Shown here in pieces: positions 1-5,796 of a stretch of DNA of 7,394 bases; positions within the stretch are counted from its first letter, which is position 1, and every line of letters begins with the position of its first letter. The position numbers were made by a program, and so were the translations under genes. Source of the DNA: Clostridiales bacterium (lineage in GTDB: Bacteria; Bacillota; Clostridia; Peptostreptococcales; T1SED10-28); contig SLKF01000157.1 of NCBI GenBank assembly GCA_007134725.1, positions 1 through 7,394 on the forward strand, written 5' to 3'. The notes beneath the pieces were generated by a model. That model worked only from the letters and a program-made list of their open reading frames with translations, had not been told where the DNA came from and searched no databases.

Positions 1-14
1 AATTTTATACTATA

Positions 15-21
15 AAGGAGG
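15..21 (+). promoter_or_regulatory. Ribosome binding site of the YfcC-family gene
   Basis: AAGGAGG ends 8 nt before the ATG at 30, which fixes the start. A TATACT hexamer lies just upstream (about 6-11) but its -35 region would be outside the window, so no promoter is called. Confidence 0.85.
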
Positions 22-29
22 TTGTTTAA

Positions 30-1457
30 ATGAGTGAACCGGAAAAAAAAGTTCGAAAAAAACGATTTAAAGTACCCCATACTTATGTCATTATTGCATT
101 AATCATTTTATTGGCTTTTGTTGGAACTTATATCATGCCAGCAGGAGAATACGAAAGAGTGGAAGATCCTGCCACAGGCAGAACCGTTGTGGATGCGGAC
201 TCCTTTGAAAGTGTACCGCAGAATCCTGTAAAGTTTTTTTCTTTTAGTGAAAATCATCTATTCAGCTCTGTTCATAGAGGTATGATGGATGCCTCAAACA
301 TCATTTTCTTTATCCTTATTGTAGGTGGAGCTTTTAACATGATTCAAGGCACCGGAGCCATTAATGCGGGCATCGGTAAGCTGGCACTAAGCTTAAAGGA
401 TAAAGGTGCCCTGATTATACCCGTAATGTTATTTATTTTTGGAGTTGGGGGTTCTACGATTGGAATGGCGGAAGAGACCATTGTTTTCATACCAATTGGA
501 ATTGCCCTGGCCAGAGCTCTTGGCTATGATGCCATCGTTGGGGTGGCCATGATTACTCTGGGGGCTTCTGCGGGATTCTCGGGAGGAATTGCGAATCCCT
601 TTACCGTTGGTGTGGCTCAGGGTATTGCAGAGTTACCAATTTATTCAGGAGCCATGTTTAGAGTGGTAATCTTTATTGTTTTTCAAATTGCAGCCTTCTT
701 ATATATCATGAGATATGCTAAAAAAGTTAAGGCAGACCCACAGATCAGTGCCGTTCGTGAGTTGGAGTTGGCGGAAAAGGATCAGAAAATTGACCTATCC
801 GAACTTCCGGACTTCACAACGCGACACATCTTTGTTTTTGTCGTGGTTATCATCGGTTTTGTGGCCATGATTTACGGTGTAATTGAGCACGATTGGTATA
901 TCACAGAACTTTCATCCCTGTTTTTCATGATGGGAATATTTGCCAGTCTAGCTGGAGGATCTGGCCCAAGTAAAGCTTCGATGGATTTTGTACAGGGAGC
1001 GAAGGATCTTATTTTCGGAGCTCTTGTGGTGGGTATTGCCCGAGCTATTTTAATGGTAATGTCCGACGGACAAATTATTGACGCTCTTGTTTATTCTCTG
1101 GCCACAGGAATCGCAACATTTGGAACTACGGTGGGAGCCTTGTTTATGTATCTGGTACAGATGGTGCTCAACCTGTTTATCCCTTCAGGAAGTGGTCAGG
1201 CAGCAACAACAATGCCGATCATGGTTCCCTTATCGGATATCATCGGTGTCAGCCGACAAACTGCGGTTATCGCCTATCAATTAGGTGATGGGATTACCAA
1301 CTTGATTATTCCTACATCAGGAACCATCATGGGTGTTATTGCCATCTCTAAAATACCTTATGAAAAATGGGTAAAATGGGTAGCCCCTTATGTCGGCATC
1401 CTGTTGCTAATCGGTGCGGTATTTGTTGCTACGGCAAACATTATTGGACTTACCTAA
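30..1457 (+). CDS. YfcC-family (DcuC/IT-superfamily) membrane carrier
   Basis: This is a 475-residue polytopic inner-membrane protein of the YfcC type, within the C4-dicarboxylate anaerobic carrier (DcuC) group. The family is thought to move organic acids, amino acids or peptides by ion-coupled transport; the substrate cannot be read from the sequence. Visible family hallmarks are the N-terminal 'FKVPHTYVIIALI' followed by 'PAGEYERV' (residues 13-44), 'IIFFILIVGGAF' (91-102), 'GMAEETIVFIPI' (145-156), 'NPFTVGVAQGIAELP' (189-203), and the C-terminal half-site 'IPSGSGQAA' plus 'GDGITNLIIPTSG' (384-431). These Gly/Ser/Pro-rich re-entrant-like segments are typical of the superfamily's substrate site. 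About a dozen hydrophobic segments are present, with a charged cytoplasmic-type loop near 229-265. Length is normal for the family and the frame is intact. The ATG follows AAGGAGG (15-21) by 8 nt. The gene appears monocistronic, ending at a terminator shared with mltG. Family assignment is firm; substrate is unknown. Confidence 0.9.
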   Translation: MSEPEKKVRKKRFKVPHTYVIIALIILLAFVGTYIMPAGEYERVEDPATGRTVVDADSFESVPQNPVKFFSFSENHLFSSVHRGMMDASNIIFFILIVGGAFNMIQGTGAINAGIGKLALSLKDKGALIIPVMLFIFGVGGSTIGMAEETIVFIPIGIALARALGYDAIVGVAMITLGASAGFSGGIANPFTVGVAQGIAELPIYSGAMFRVVIFIVFQIAAFLYIMRYAKKVKADPQISAVRELELAEKDQKIDLSELPDFTTRHIFVFVVVIIGFVAMIYGVIEHDWYITELSSLFFMMGIFASLAGGSGPSKASMDFVQGAKDLIFGALVVGIARAILMVMSDGQIIDALVYSLATGIATFGTTVGALFMYLVQMVLNLFIPSGSGQAATTMPIMVPLSDIIGVSRQTAVIAYQLGDGITNLIIPTSGTIMGVIAISKIPYEKWVKWVAPYVGILLLIGAVFVATANIIGLT

Positions 1458-1484
1458 GGAATAGTGAATTAAATACTGATAATT

Positions 1485-1523
1485 AAAAAAAAGATCAGGA
1501 CTTTTGTCCTCGATCTTTTTTTT
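1485..1523. terminator. Bidirectional intrinsic terminator between convergent genes
   Basis: Eight A (1485-1492) are followed by a stem GATC-A-GGAC, a TTTT loop, GTCCT, a one-base C bulge, GATC, then eight T (1516-1523). AGGAC pairs with GTCCT and GATC with GATC. The flanking A8 and T8 give a T-tract on both strands, so the one hairpin can end the carrier transcript (+) and the mltG transcript (-). Confidence 0.85.
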
Positions 1524-1561
1524 GGTTTTTAATAGACCAGTAAGGTTCTTTTAACATGCTT

Positions 1562-2629
1562 TTAGGGAGCCTCTTCCATCACTTCATCATCGGCCCCTTC
1601 CTGCATTTCCCGATAAGCCGCAACATTTTCCAAATGCTCCTCATAGGTTTCCGCAAATACATGACCTTCACTACCCACAACATAAAACAGATAGGAATGC
1701 TCCTCCGGTTCCATGGCGGCGCGAATGGAGGATTCGCGGGGTGCTGCAATGGGCCCCGGTGGAAGTCCCGTATAACGGTAGGTGTTAAAAGGATTTTCCA
1801 CCTCCAAATGTTCATACAATACCCGGGTAAGATGTTCCTGGCCTTCTCCTACCGCATAAATGACTGACGCATCAATTTGCAAGCGCATATCCTGCTTTAG
1901 TCGATTTTCAATCACTCCGGCGATTAAGGAGCTTTCCTGATCAAAAGCGGATTCCCTCTCTATCAGGGAAGCTTTTGTCAGAACCTGGTGCAAAGTGAGT
2001 CCTTTTTCTTCCATAAGTTCGTAATCTTCAGGGGTAAATATCCGGTTCATACGGGCGGTCATGATTTCAATGATCTCCCTGGCGGTCTGGTCTTTATCAA
2101 AGTGATAGGTATCGGGATATAAATAGCCTTCCAGGCTGAAAAACAGAGGCTCCGCATCAAAACTCAAACCCTGACGCTGATAATAGTCCTCCGTAGCCTC
2201 GAGGAATTCTTCCCGGGTGGCAAGACCGGAATCCTCCACCCGGGCTCCCATCTGATAGAGGGTGAGTCCTTCGGGGAAGGTTACTACAACGGATTCCCGC
2301 TGTTCTCCCACTTGAAGTATTTTAAATATTTCACTAAAAGGCTGCTCCGGCGGGATTTCATAGGTTCCGGGACGAATGTTTCGGTCCACCTCTTCCTTCT
2401 GGGCTTCCCGTCGAAACCAATAACGGTTATGGATCACTCCTTCGTCATGAAGGGAATTGGCTACAGTGGCTAGGCTATCCCCCTGGGAAATTACTACGGT
2501 GACCGTTTCTTCGTTGGCCCCCGTGGACAGATAATCGGGAATAAAAGTGAGGTAACTGTAAACTCCGGCGCCGGCAAGAATAATAATCGAAATCCCAAGA
2601 ATTAAAAGAATACGGGCTTTATTTTTCAT
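1562..2629 (-). CDS. mltG: Endolytic peptidoglycan transglycosylase MltG (YceG-like)
   Basis: MltG cleaves nascent glycan strands of peptidoglycan at the outer face of the membrane and is thought to release new strands from the synthesis machinery. The 355-residue product has a short basic N-terminus, one membrane anchor (about 7-29) and an extracytoplasmic domain. A LysM-like segment is suggested at about 43-105 ('VISQGDSLATVANSLHDEGV'). The catalytic YceG core shows 'LEGYLYPDTY' (166-175), 'KASLIERES' (219-227) with the probable catalytic Glu224, 'NRL...MRLQID' (242-253), and 'NPFNTY' with 'GLPPGPIAAPRESSIRAAM' (279-306). All hallmark motifs are intact and the length is normal. The C-terminus ends in an unusually acidic tail (344-353). 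The ATG is preceded by GGAGGG on the minus strand, about 11 nt away, slightly long but with no better alternative. It is divergent from the secreted-protein gene and convergent with the carrier gene. Confidence 0.96.
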   Translation of the reverse strand: MKNKARILLILGISIIILAGAGVYSYLTFIPDYLSTGANEETVTVVISQGDSLATVANSLHDEGVIHNRYWFRREAQKEEVDRNIRPGTYEIPPEQPFSEIFKILQVGEQRESVVVTFPEGLTLYQMGARVEDSGLATREEFLEATEDYYQRQGLSFDAEPLFFSLEGYLYPDTYHFDKDQTAREIIEIMTARMNRIFTPEDYELMEEKGLTLHQVLTKASLIERESAFDQESSLIAGVIENRLKQDMRLQIDASVIYAVGEGQEHLTRVLYEHLEVENPFNTYRYTGLPPGPIAAPRESSIRAAMEPEEHSYLFYVVGSEGHVFAETYEEHLENVAAYREMQEGADDEVMEEAP

Positions 2630-2704
2630 AAGGTGGTAAACCCTCCTTTTTCGGATTTAAAGAAGTTTCGATAAGAGTTCTTCGAAAATCTCTATGATTT
2701 TTTA

Positions 2705-2713
2705 AGTATATCA
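2705..2713 (-). promoter_or_regulatory. Candidate extended -10 promoter for mltG (proximal)
   Basis: On the minus strand this reads TGATATACT, i.e. TGn followed by TATACT (5 of 6 to TATAAT). No good -35 sits 16-18 bp upstream, which is compatible with an extended -10 promoter. The start point would be near 2698, leaving a leader of about 70 nt before the mltG ATG. Confidence 0.5.
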
Positions 2714-2779
2714 AAAAATTCAAAATAAAACCATTGCCAGGGGATAAAAAAGGGGTCAAAAGTAGGGGATGATCCAAAA

Positions 2780-2788
2780 AGTATATCA
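2780..2788 (-). promoter_or_regulatory. Candidate extended -10 promoter for mltG (distal)
   Basis: A second exact minus-strand TGATATACT, 75 bp further from mltG than the first. A GTGACA (-35-like, 5 of 6) lies on the same strand at 2811-2806 with a long 20-bp spacer, and it overlaps the direct repeats of the divergent promoter. If active, the two divergent promoters would share regulator contacts. Confidence 0.35.
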
Positions 2789-2804
2789 ACAAATTTTCTT
2801 TTAT

Positions 2805-2822
2805 TTGTCACAGTTCTGTCAC
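2805..2822 (+). promoter_or_regulatory. Pho-box-like direct repeat, candidate OmpR-family operator
   Basis: TTGTCAC (2805-2811), AGTT, then CTGTCAC (2816-2822): two 7-bp direct repeats differing only in the first base, with an 11-bp period. This is the geometry bound by PhoB/OmpR-type winged-helix dimers and is close to the enterobacterial Pho box (CTGTCAT, 4 A/T bases, CTGTCAT). The neighbouring regulator at 3545 belongs to that family, so it is the first candidate to bind here; a housekeeping PhoB/PhoP-type protein is the alternative. Confidence 0.55.
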
Positions 2823-2832
2823 ATAACAGTTG

Positions 2833-2838
2833 TAAGAT
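2833..2838 (+). promoter_or_regulatory. -10 element of activator-dependent promoter for the secreted protein
   Basis: TAAGAT (4 of 6 to TATAAT) begins exactly 10 bp after the end of the 2805-2822 direct repeats, the same spacing seen in classical Pho promoters where the activator site replaces the -35. The start point would be near 2845, about 60 nt before the ATG at 2907. Confidence 0.5.
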
Positions 2839-2906
2839 GGTATTACATCAAGAGGAGATCACAGACGGGATAAAAAAACTATAAAAAATATGAGGAGGAA
2901 TAAATA

Positions 2907-3425
2907 ATGAGAAACAAAAAAATGGTTATTGCCATTATTACAGCGGCAGTCCTTTTAATGACGGGATTTGTGTTTGCGGACACCCTTACAAATCGAGAGG
3001 GAGAAAGTTTTAATAGATATGGAAATGACGGGTTCTTTGGCCATATGAGAGGTTATGGCTGGAGTGACGAAGCGCGGGAAGGATTTTTTGGCCACATGAG
3101 AGGTTATGGCTGGAGTGACGAAGCACGGGAAGACTGGGACCGGGATGGATCCCTGAAAGAGGGTTACGGATTCGGCCGATCTGGTCACTGCTTTTTTGGC
3201 GATGACAGTAGAGAAGACGTCGATTTTGATGAATACCGTGAAAACTGGTTAACCGAAAGATTTGAAGAAATTGACGAAGCTGTGGAAGCCGGAGAAATTT
3301 CCGAAGAAGAAGCCAAGGAGTATAAGGAAATTCTGGAAGAGCGCAGCCGATCTTTTGAAGAAGAAGGAACTTTTGAGAGAGGTCCCGGCAGAGGTCGAAG
3401 CCGAGGGCGAGGACATATGTGGTAA
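2907..3425 (+). CDS. Small secreted acidic protein with 17-residue tandem repeat; DUF2680-like helical segment
   Basis: The 172-residue product starts with a clear signal peptide (1-24, hydrophobic core 'MVIAIITAAVLLM', cleavage likely after 'VFA'), so it acts outside the membrane. There is no lipobox. Residues 42-58 and 59-75 are an exact tandem duplication of 'GFFGHMRGYGWSDEARE'. A single cysteine is at 95. Residues 107-147 form a charged helical hairpin ('WLTERFEEIDEAVEAGEISE'), similar in pattern to the YckD/DUF2680 'x-G-x-I-[ST]-x-E-x-A' hairpin; this is resemblance by eye. The tail (158-172) is Gly/Arg-rich and ends in 'GHMW'. AGGAGG (2893-2898) lies 8 nt before the ATG. The gene stands alone between an activator-type promoter and a strong terminator, directly upstream of a regulator/kinase pair. 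A CpxP-like accessory or metal-binding role is possible but unproven. Confidence 0.85.
   Translation: MRNKKMVIAIITAAVLLMTGFVFADTLTNREGESFNRYGNDGFFGHMRGYGWSDEAREGFFGHMRGYGWSDEAREDWDRDGSLKEGYGFGRSGHCFFGDDSREDVDFDEYRENWLTERFEEIDEAVEAGEISEEEAKEYKEILEERSRSFEEEGTFERGPGRGRSRGRGHMW
3030..3131 (+). repeat. Two-copy 51-bp in-frame tandem repeat
   Basis: Copy 1 is 3030-3080 and copy 2 is 3081-3131, adjacent and in frame, each encoding the same 17 residues. The copies differ at four bases (GGG/GGA, TTC/TTT, CAT/CAC, GCG/GCA), all silent third positions. Confidence 0.95.
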
Positions 3426-3472
3426 AAGAAATTCTTAAACATGAAAGAAAATAGAATAGAGCAGAAGTTTTC

Positions 3473-3501
3473 AACCGGCAATGTATATTGCCGGTTTTTT
3501 T
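3473..3501 (+). terminator. Strong intrinsic terminator after the secreted-protein gene
   Basis: A perfect 10-bp stem AACCGGCAAT / ATTGCCGGTT (3473-3482 and 3487-3496) with a GTAT loop, followed by a T run through 3501. It separates transcription of the secreted protein from the regulator/kinase genes and lies about 48 bp after the stop codon. Confidence 0.92.
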
Positions 3502-3509
3502 GATATACT
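3501..3509 (+). promoter_or_regulatory. Candidate extended -10 promoter for the regulator/kinase operon
   Basis: TGATATACT (TGn plus TATACT) begins at the last T of the preceding terminator. No recognisable -35 lies at the proper distance (ATGTAT at 17 bp), as expected for extended -10 promoters. The start point would be about 3516, giving a leader of roughly 30 nt that contains the AGGAGG. Confidence 0.55.
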
Positions 3510-3531
3510 AAACCTAGATCACAGGTTTGTT

Positions 3532-3537
3532 AGGAGG
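3532..3537 (+). promoter_or_regulatory. Ribosome binding site that sets the regulator start
   Basis: AGGAGG ends 7 nt before the ATG at 3545. An in-frame TTG at 3527 would lie upstream of this site and has no ribosome binding site of its own, so 3545 is chosen. Confidence 0.9.
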
Positions 3538-3544
3538 GAATAAC

Positions 3545-4219
3545 ATGGCAGGAGAAAAAATACTGGTGGCGGAAGATGAGAAAAAAATACGGGAACTCTT
3601 AACCCTGTACTTAAAAAAAGAAGGCTTTGTAGTCTATGAAGCAAAAAACGGGAAAGAGGCCTTGGCCATATTTGAACAAAAATCCATAGATGCCGTGATT
3701 CTGGATGTAATGATGCCGGAATACGACGGATGGTCGGTCTTAAAAAGGATGCGGAAAACCAGCAACCTTCCGGTACTGATGCTGACCGCAAGGGAAGAGG
3801 AAGAGGACAAACTTTTCGGCTTTGAACTTGGAGTGGATGATTATGTCACCAAACCCTTCAGTGTGAAAGAAGTGGTAGCCCGGGTAAAGGCCCTGCTTAA
3901 AAGAGGCAAAGATAAAGACCGGGATCAGAAGATGGAGTACCGGGAGCTTACGGTAAATATATTGGAGCATGAGGCTCGCCTTGGAACAGAAAAACTGACC
4001 CTTACCCCCAAGGAGTTTGATTTATTAATCCTTTTTTTAGAAAATAAAAATCAGGCATTACCCCGAGAACGGATTTTAGATCGGGTTTGGGGTTATGATT
4101 ATTATGGAGATCTTCGGACCGTGGATACCCATGTGAAAAGACTCCGTAAAAAACTGGGAGATGTAGGGGAACACATCCTTACGGTTCGGGGAATCGGGTA
4201 TCGATTGGAGGAGGAGTAA
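3545..4219 (+). CDS. OmpR/PhoB-family response regulator
   Basis: This 224-residue cytoplasmic transcription factor is the output half of a two-component system. The receiver domain (about 4-120) has the acidic pair Glu10/Asp11, phospho-acceptor Asp54 in 'VILDVMMP', Thr81 in 'LMLTAR' and Lys103 in 'YVTKPF', so all switch residues are present. The winged-helix DNA-binding domain (about 128-224) shows 'LTLTPKEFDLLILFLENK', the recognition-helix region 'LRTVDTHVKRLRKKLGD' and the final wing 'ILTVRGIGYRLEEE'. Length is normal for the family. The gene is followed after one base by the kinase gene, whose ribosome binding site lies inside this gene's last codons, so the two are translated together. 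Its own promoter probably sits in 3501-3509. It may bind the 11-bp-period repeats at 2805-2822, which would link it to the secreted protein and perhaps mltG; that is inference. Confidence 0.96.
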   Translation: MAGEKILVAEDEKKIRELLTLYLKKEGFVVYEAKNGKEALAIFEQKSIDAVILDVMMPEYDGWSVLKRMRKTSNLPVLMLTAREEEEDKLFGFELGVDDYVTKPFSVKEVVARVKALLKRGKDKDRDQKMEYRELTVNILEHEARLGTEKLTLTPKEFDLLILFLENKNQALPRERILDRVWGYDYYGDLRTVDTHVKRLRKKLGDVGEHILTVRGIGYRLEEE

Positions 4220-4220
4220 G

Positions 4221-5702
4221 ATGAAGGGAACCAGCGTTTTTGCAAAACTGTTTACGGCTTTTATGATTCTTACCCTCCTGCTGATTGGAATTCTCTGGTT
4301 TATGCAGACCCAGTTTCTGGAAGGCTATTATTATAACCGCACCATTGAAAATCTGGAGGACAACGGAAGTGCCCTGATAGAGGAGATTCAGCCCGCCGGT
4401 GTAATAAACGAAGAGATCACCGCTTTCTTAGATCAGCAGTCCCAGATCCTGGGTACGGAGATTGCCCTTTACTCCAGGGAGGGAGAAGTGCTTTATGAAA
4501 CCGATTCCCGGGGTTCCATGCCCATGATGGGAATGGGAAGACGGGGAGGCAATCTTAGCGGGGAGGATTTACGCATCCTACAGGAGGACGGGATCCTTTC
4601 CCGGCGGGAAACCGAAGAATTTGGCCACGGACCCATGGTCGGGAGAAACCAGGAAAGAGATATTTTATCAACCTTTGTAATGGGGGATCAAGTCATTATC
4701 CGCCTGCAAACCACCTTAAATCCCATACAGGAAGGCATTCAGGTAACCCAGGACTTTTATCTGTGGATTCTGTTTTTCGGCGGACTCTTGGCCTTATTGC
4801 TGTCCTTTATCTTTTCCAGAAGGATTGCAAAACCTATCGAAGACCTGAACCGAGTGGCCAAGGAAATGAATCAAATGAATTTTGATGTGCGCTACATCGG
4901 GGAGGAAAAGGGGGAAGTCGGGGAGCTGGGGAACACCTTGAATCACCTGACCACAACCCTGAAAGATACCATCGATCAGCTGCAAACAGAGTTGGCAAAG
5001 GAAAAAAACTTAAAAAATCTTCGGCGGGAGTTTATTGCCCGGGTTTCCCATGAGTTAAAGACGCCCATCGCCATTATCAAGGGATATTCCGAAGCCTTAG
5101 AGGATGGAATCTATCGGGACGATGAAGAGAAAGGGCAATACTTTAAAATCCTTCAGGAGGAGAGCATGAAGATGGACCAGATGCTTCGGGAAATTTTGGA
5201 CCTTTCCCGATTGGAGACCCGCCATGTGGAGCTGAAGGAAGAAGCCATTGAAATAAAAAGCTACACCGAAAGGATCATGGAAAAACTTAACGCCATTGAC
5301 ACGAATAAAAACCTGATACTGATCGATGGGCTAAAGGATCCGAAAACCCTGATTAAGGGGGATCCCTATCGATTGGAACAGATTTTAAGCAATTTTATCA
5401 AAAATGCCATGGAACACGGAGAAGGATCGGAGATTGAAATACGCATACTAGAGGGGATTGAAGAACAGGATCCGAAACTCCAAGGGATTCGAATCGAAAT
5501 TAAAAATCAAGGACATCCCTTATCCCCGGAAGATCGGGAGAAAATATGGGAGAGTTTTTATAAGCGGGAAGAAAAGAGGGGCAGCGGTCTGGGCCTTTCT
5601 ATTGCTGCAGGGTTGCTACAGTTAATGAACAGCAATTTTGGAACCTACAATGAAGATCCTGGGATTGTGTTTTACTTTTCTCTGGAAAAGTTGAAAAAAT
5701 AA
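4221..5702 (+). CDS. Membrane sensor histidine kinase, partner of the OmpR-type regulator
   Basis: The 493-residue kinase has TM1 (about 10-28), an extracytoplasmic loop (about 30-177), TM2 (178-199), HAMP linker (about 200-252), coiled dimerisation helix with 'FIARVSHELKTPIAIIKGYS' (271-290; phospho-acceptor His277), and an ATPase domain with N-box 'NFIKNAMEH' (391-399) and G2 box 'GSGLGLSIAAGL' (454-465). The usual G1 'DxGxGI' is replaced by 'NQGHPL' (429-434), a variant seen in several Firmicute sensor kinases, so activity is not excluded. The outer loop has a methionine cluster 'SMPMMGMGRRGG' (99-110) and 'HGPM' (136-139). The ATG at 4221 is one base after the regulator stop and has GGAGGAGG (4207-4214) at good spacing. 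The signal sensed is unknown; the Met cluster suggests soft-metal binding as one possibility. No clear terminator follows, only a loopless palindrome. Confidence 0.95.
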   Translation: MKGTSVFAKLFTAFMILTLLLIGILWFMQTQFLEGYYYNRTIENLEDNGSALIEEIQPAGVINEEITAFLDQQSQILGTEIALYSREGEVLYETDSRGSMPMMGMGRRGGNLSGEDLRILQEDGILSRRETEEFGHGPMVGRNQERDILSTFVMGDQVIIRLQTTLNPIQEGIQVTQDFYLWILFFGGLLALLLSFIFSRRIAKPIEDLNRVAKEMNQMNFDVRYIGEEKGEVGELGNTLNHLTTTLKDTIDQLQTELAKEKNLKNLRREFIARVSHELKTPIAIIKGYSEALEDGIYRDDEEKGQYFKILQEESMKMDQMLREILDLSRLETRHVELKEEAIEIKSYTERIMEKLNAIDTNKNLILIDGLKDPKTLIKGDPYRLEQILSNFIKNAMEHGEGSEIEIRILEGIEEQDPKLQGIRIEIKNQGHPLSPEDREKIWESFYKREEKRGSGLGLSIAAGLLQLMNSNFGTYNEDPGIVFYFSLEKLKK

Positions 5703-5723
5703 GGCTTTCCCGGGAAAATACTT

Positions 5724-5752
5724 TTGAATTCCCTTAGGCTTTATATTATAAT
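5724..5752 (+). promoter_or_regulatory. Near-consensus sigma-A promoter for the VTT gene set
   Basis: TTGAAT (5724-5729), a 17-bp spacer, and a perfect TATAAT (5747-5752). The start point would be about 5759, some 45 nt before the ATG at 5805. It lies after the kinase stop codon, so the downstream genes can be expressed independently of the two-component operon. Confidence 0.8.
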
Positions 5753-5791
5753 GGGAAAGATCAAAACAATTAACAATAGATCAGTAACAGA

Positions 5792-5796
5792 GAGGA
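5792..5796 (+). promoter_or_regulatory. Ribosome binding site that sets the VTT-gene start
   Basis: GAGGA ends 8 nt before the ATG at 5805. In-frame upstream candidates (TTG 5724 and ATG 5751) coincide with the -35 and -10 hexamers of the promoter, so they cannot be on its transcript. Confidence 0.8.

Larger units (their letters stand above)
2630..2906. other. Divergent intergenic control region
   Basis: This gap between mltG (-) and the secreted-protein gene (+) holds no gene. From left to right it contains the mltG ribosome binding site (CCTCC at 2642-2646 on the + strand), a short inverted repeat TTTCGA/TCGAAA (2666-2671, 2682-2687), two minus-strand extended -10 motifs, three AGGGG tracts (2739, 2751, 2764), the Pho-box-like repeats, a -10 and the AGGAGG at 2893-2898. 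Confidence 0.8.

Noticed and set aside
1556..1867. Plus-strand frame of 103 codons inside mltG
   Set aside because: It is antisense to the most conserved part of mltG and has no ribosome binding site or recognisable domain.
2666..2701. Inverted repeats TTTCGA/TCGAAA and AAAATC/GATTTT in the mltG leader as a riboswitch or attenuator
   Set aside because: The stems are only 6 bp and A/T-rich, with no riboswitch core or terminator-like arrangement recognisable.
3030..3131. Assembly artefact causing the 51-bp duplication
   Set aside because: The four silent differences between the copies show they are distinct sequences, not a duplicated read segment.
2955..3481. Minus-strand open frames opposite the secreted-protein gene
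   Set aside because: They result from the codon composition of the plus-strand gene, have no ribosome binding sites, show no family features, and the strong signal peptide and promoter support the plus strand.
3527..3544. TTG-initiated N-terminal extension of the response regulator
   Set aside because: The extension lies across the AGGAGG that serves the ATG at 3545, and the receiver domain begins normally from that ATG.
5706..5717. Palindrome TTTCCCGGGAAA after the kinase gene as a terminator
   Set aside because: It is perfect but has no loop and no following T-tract, so it is not a convincing intrinsic terminator; it could be a minor protein site.
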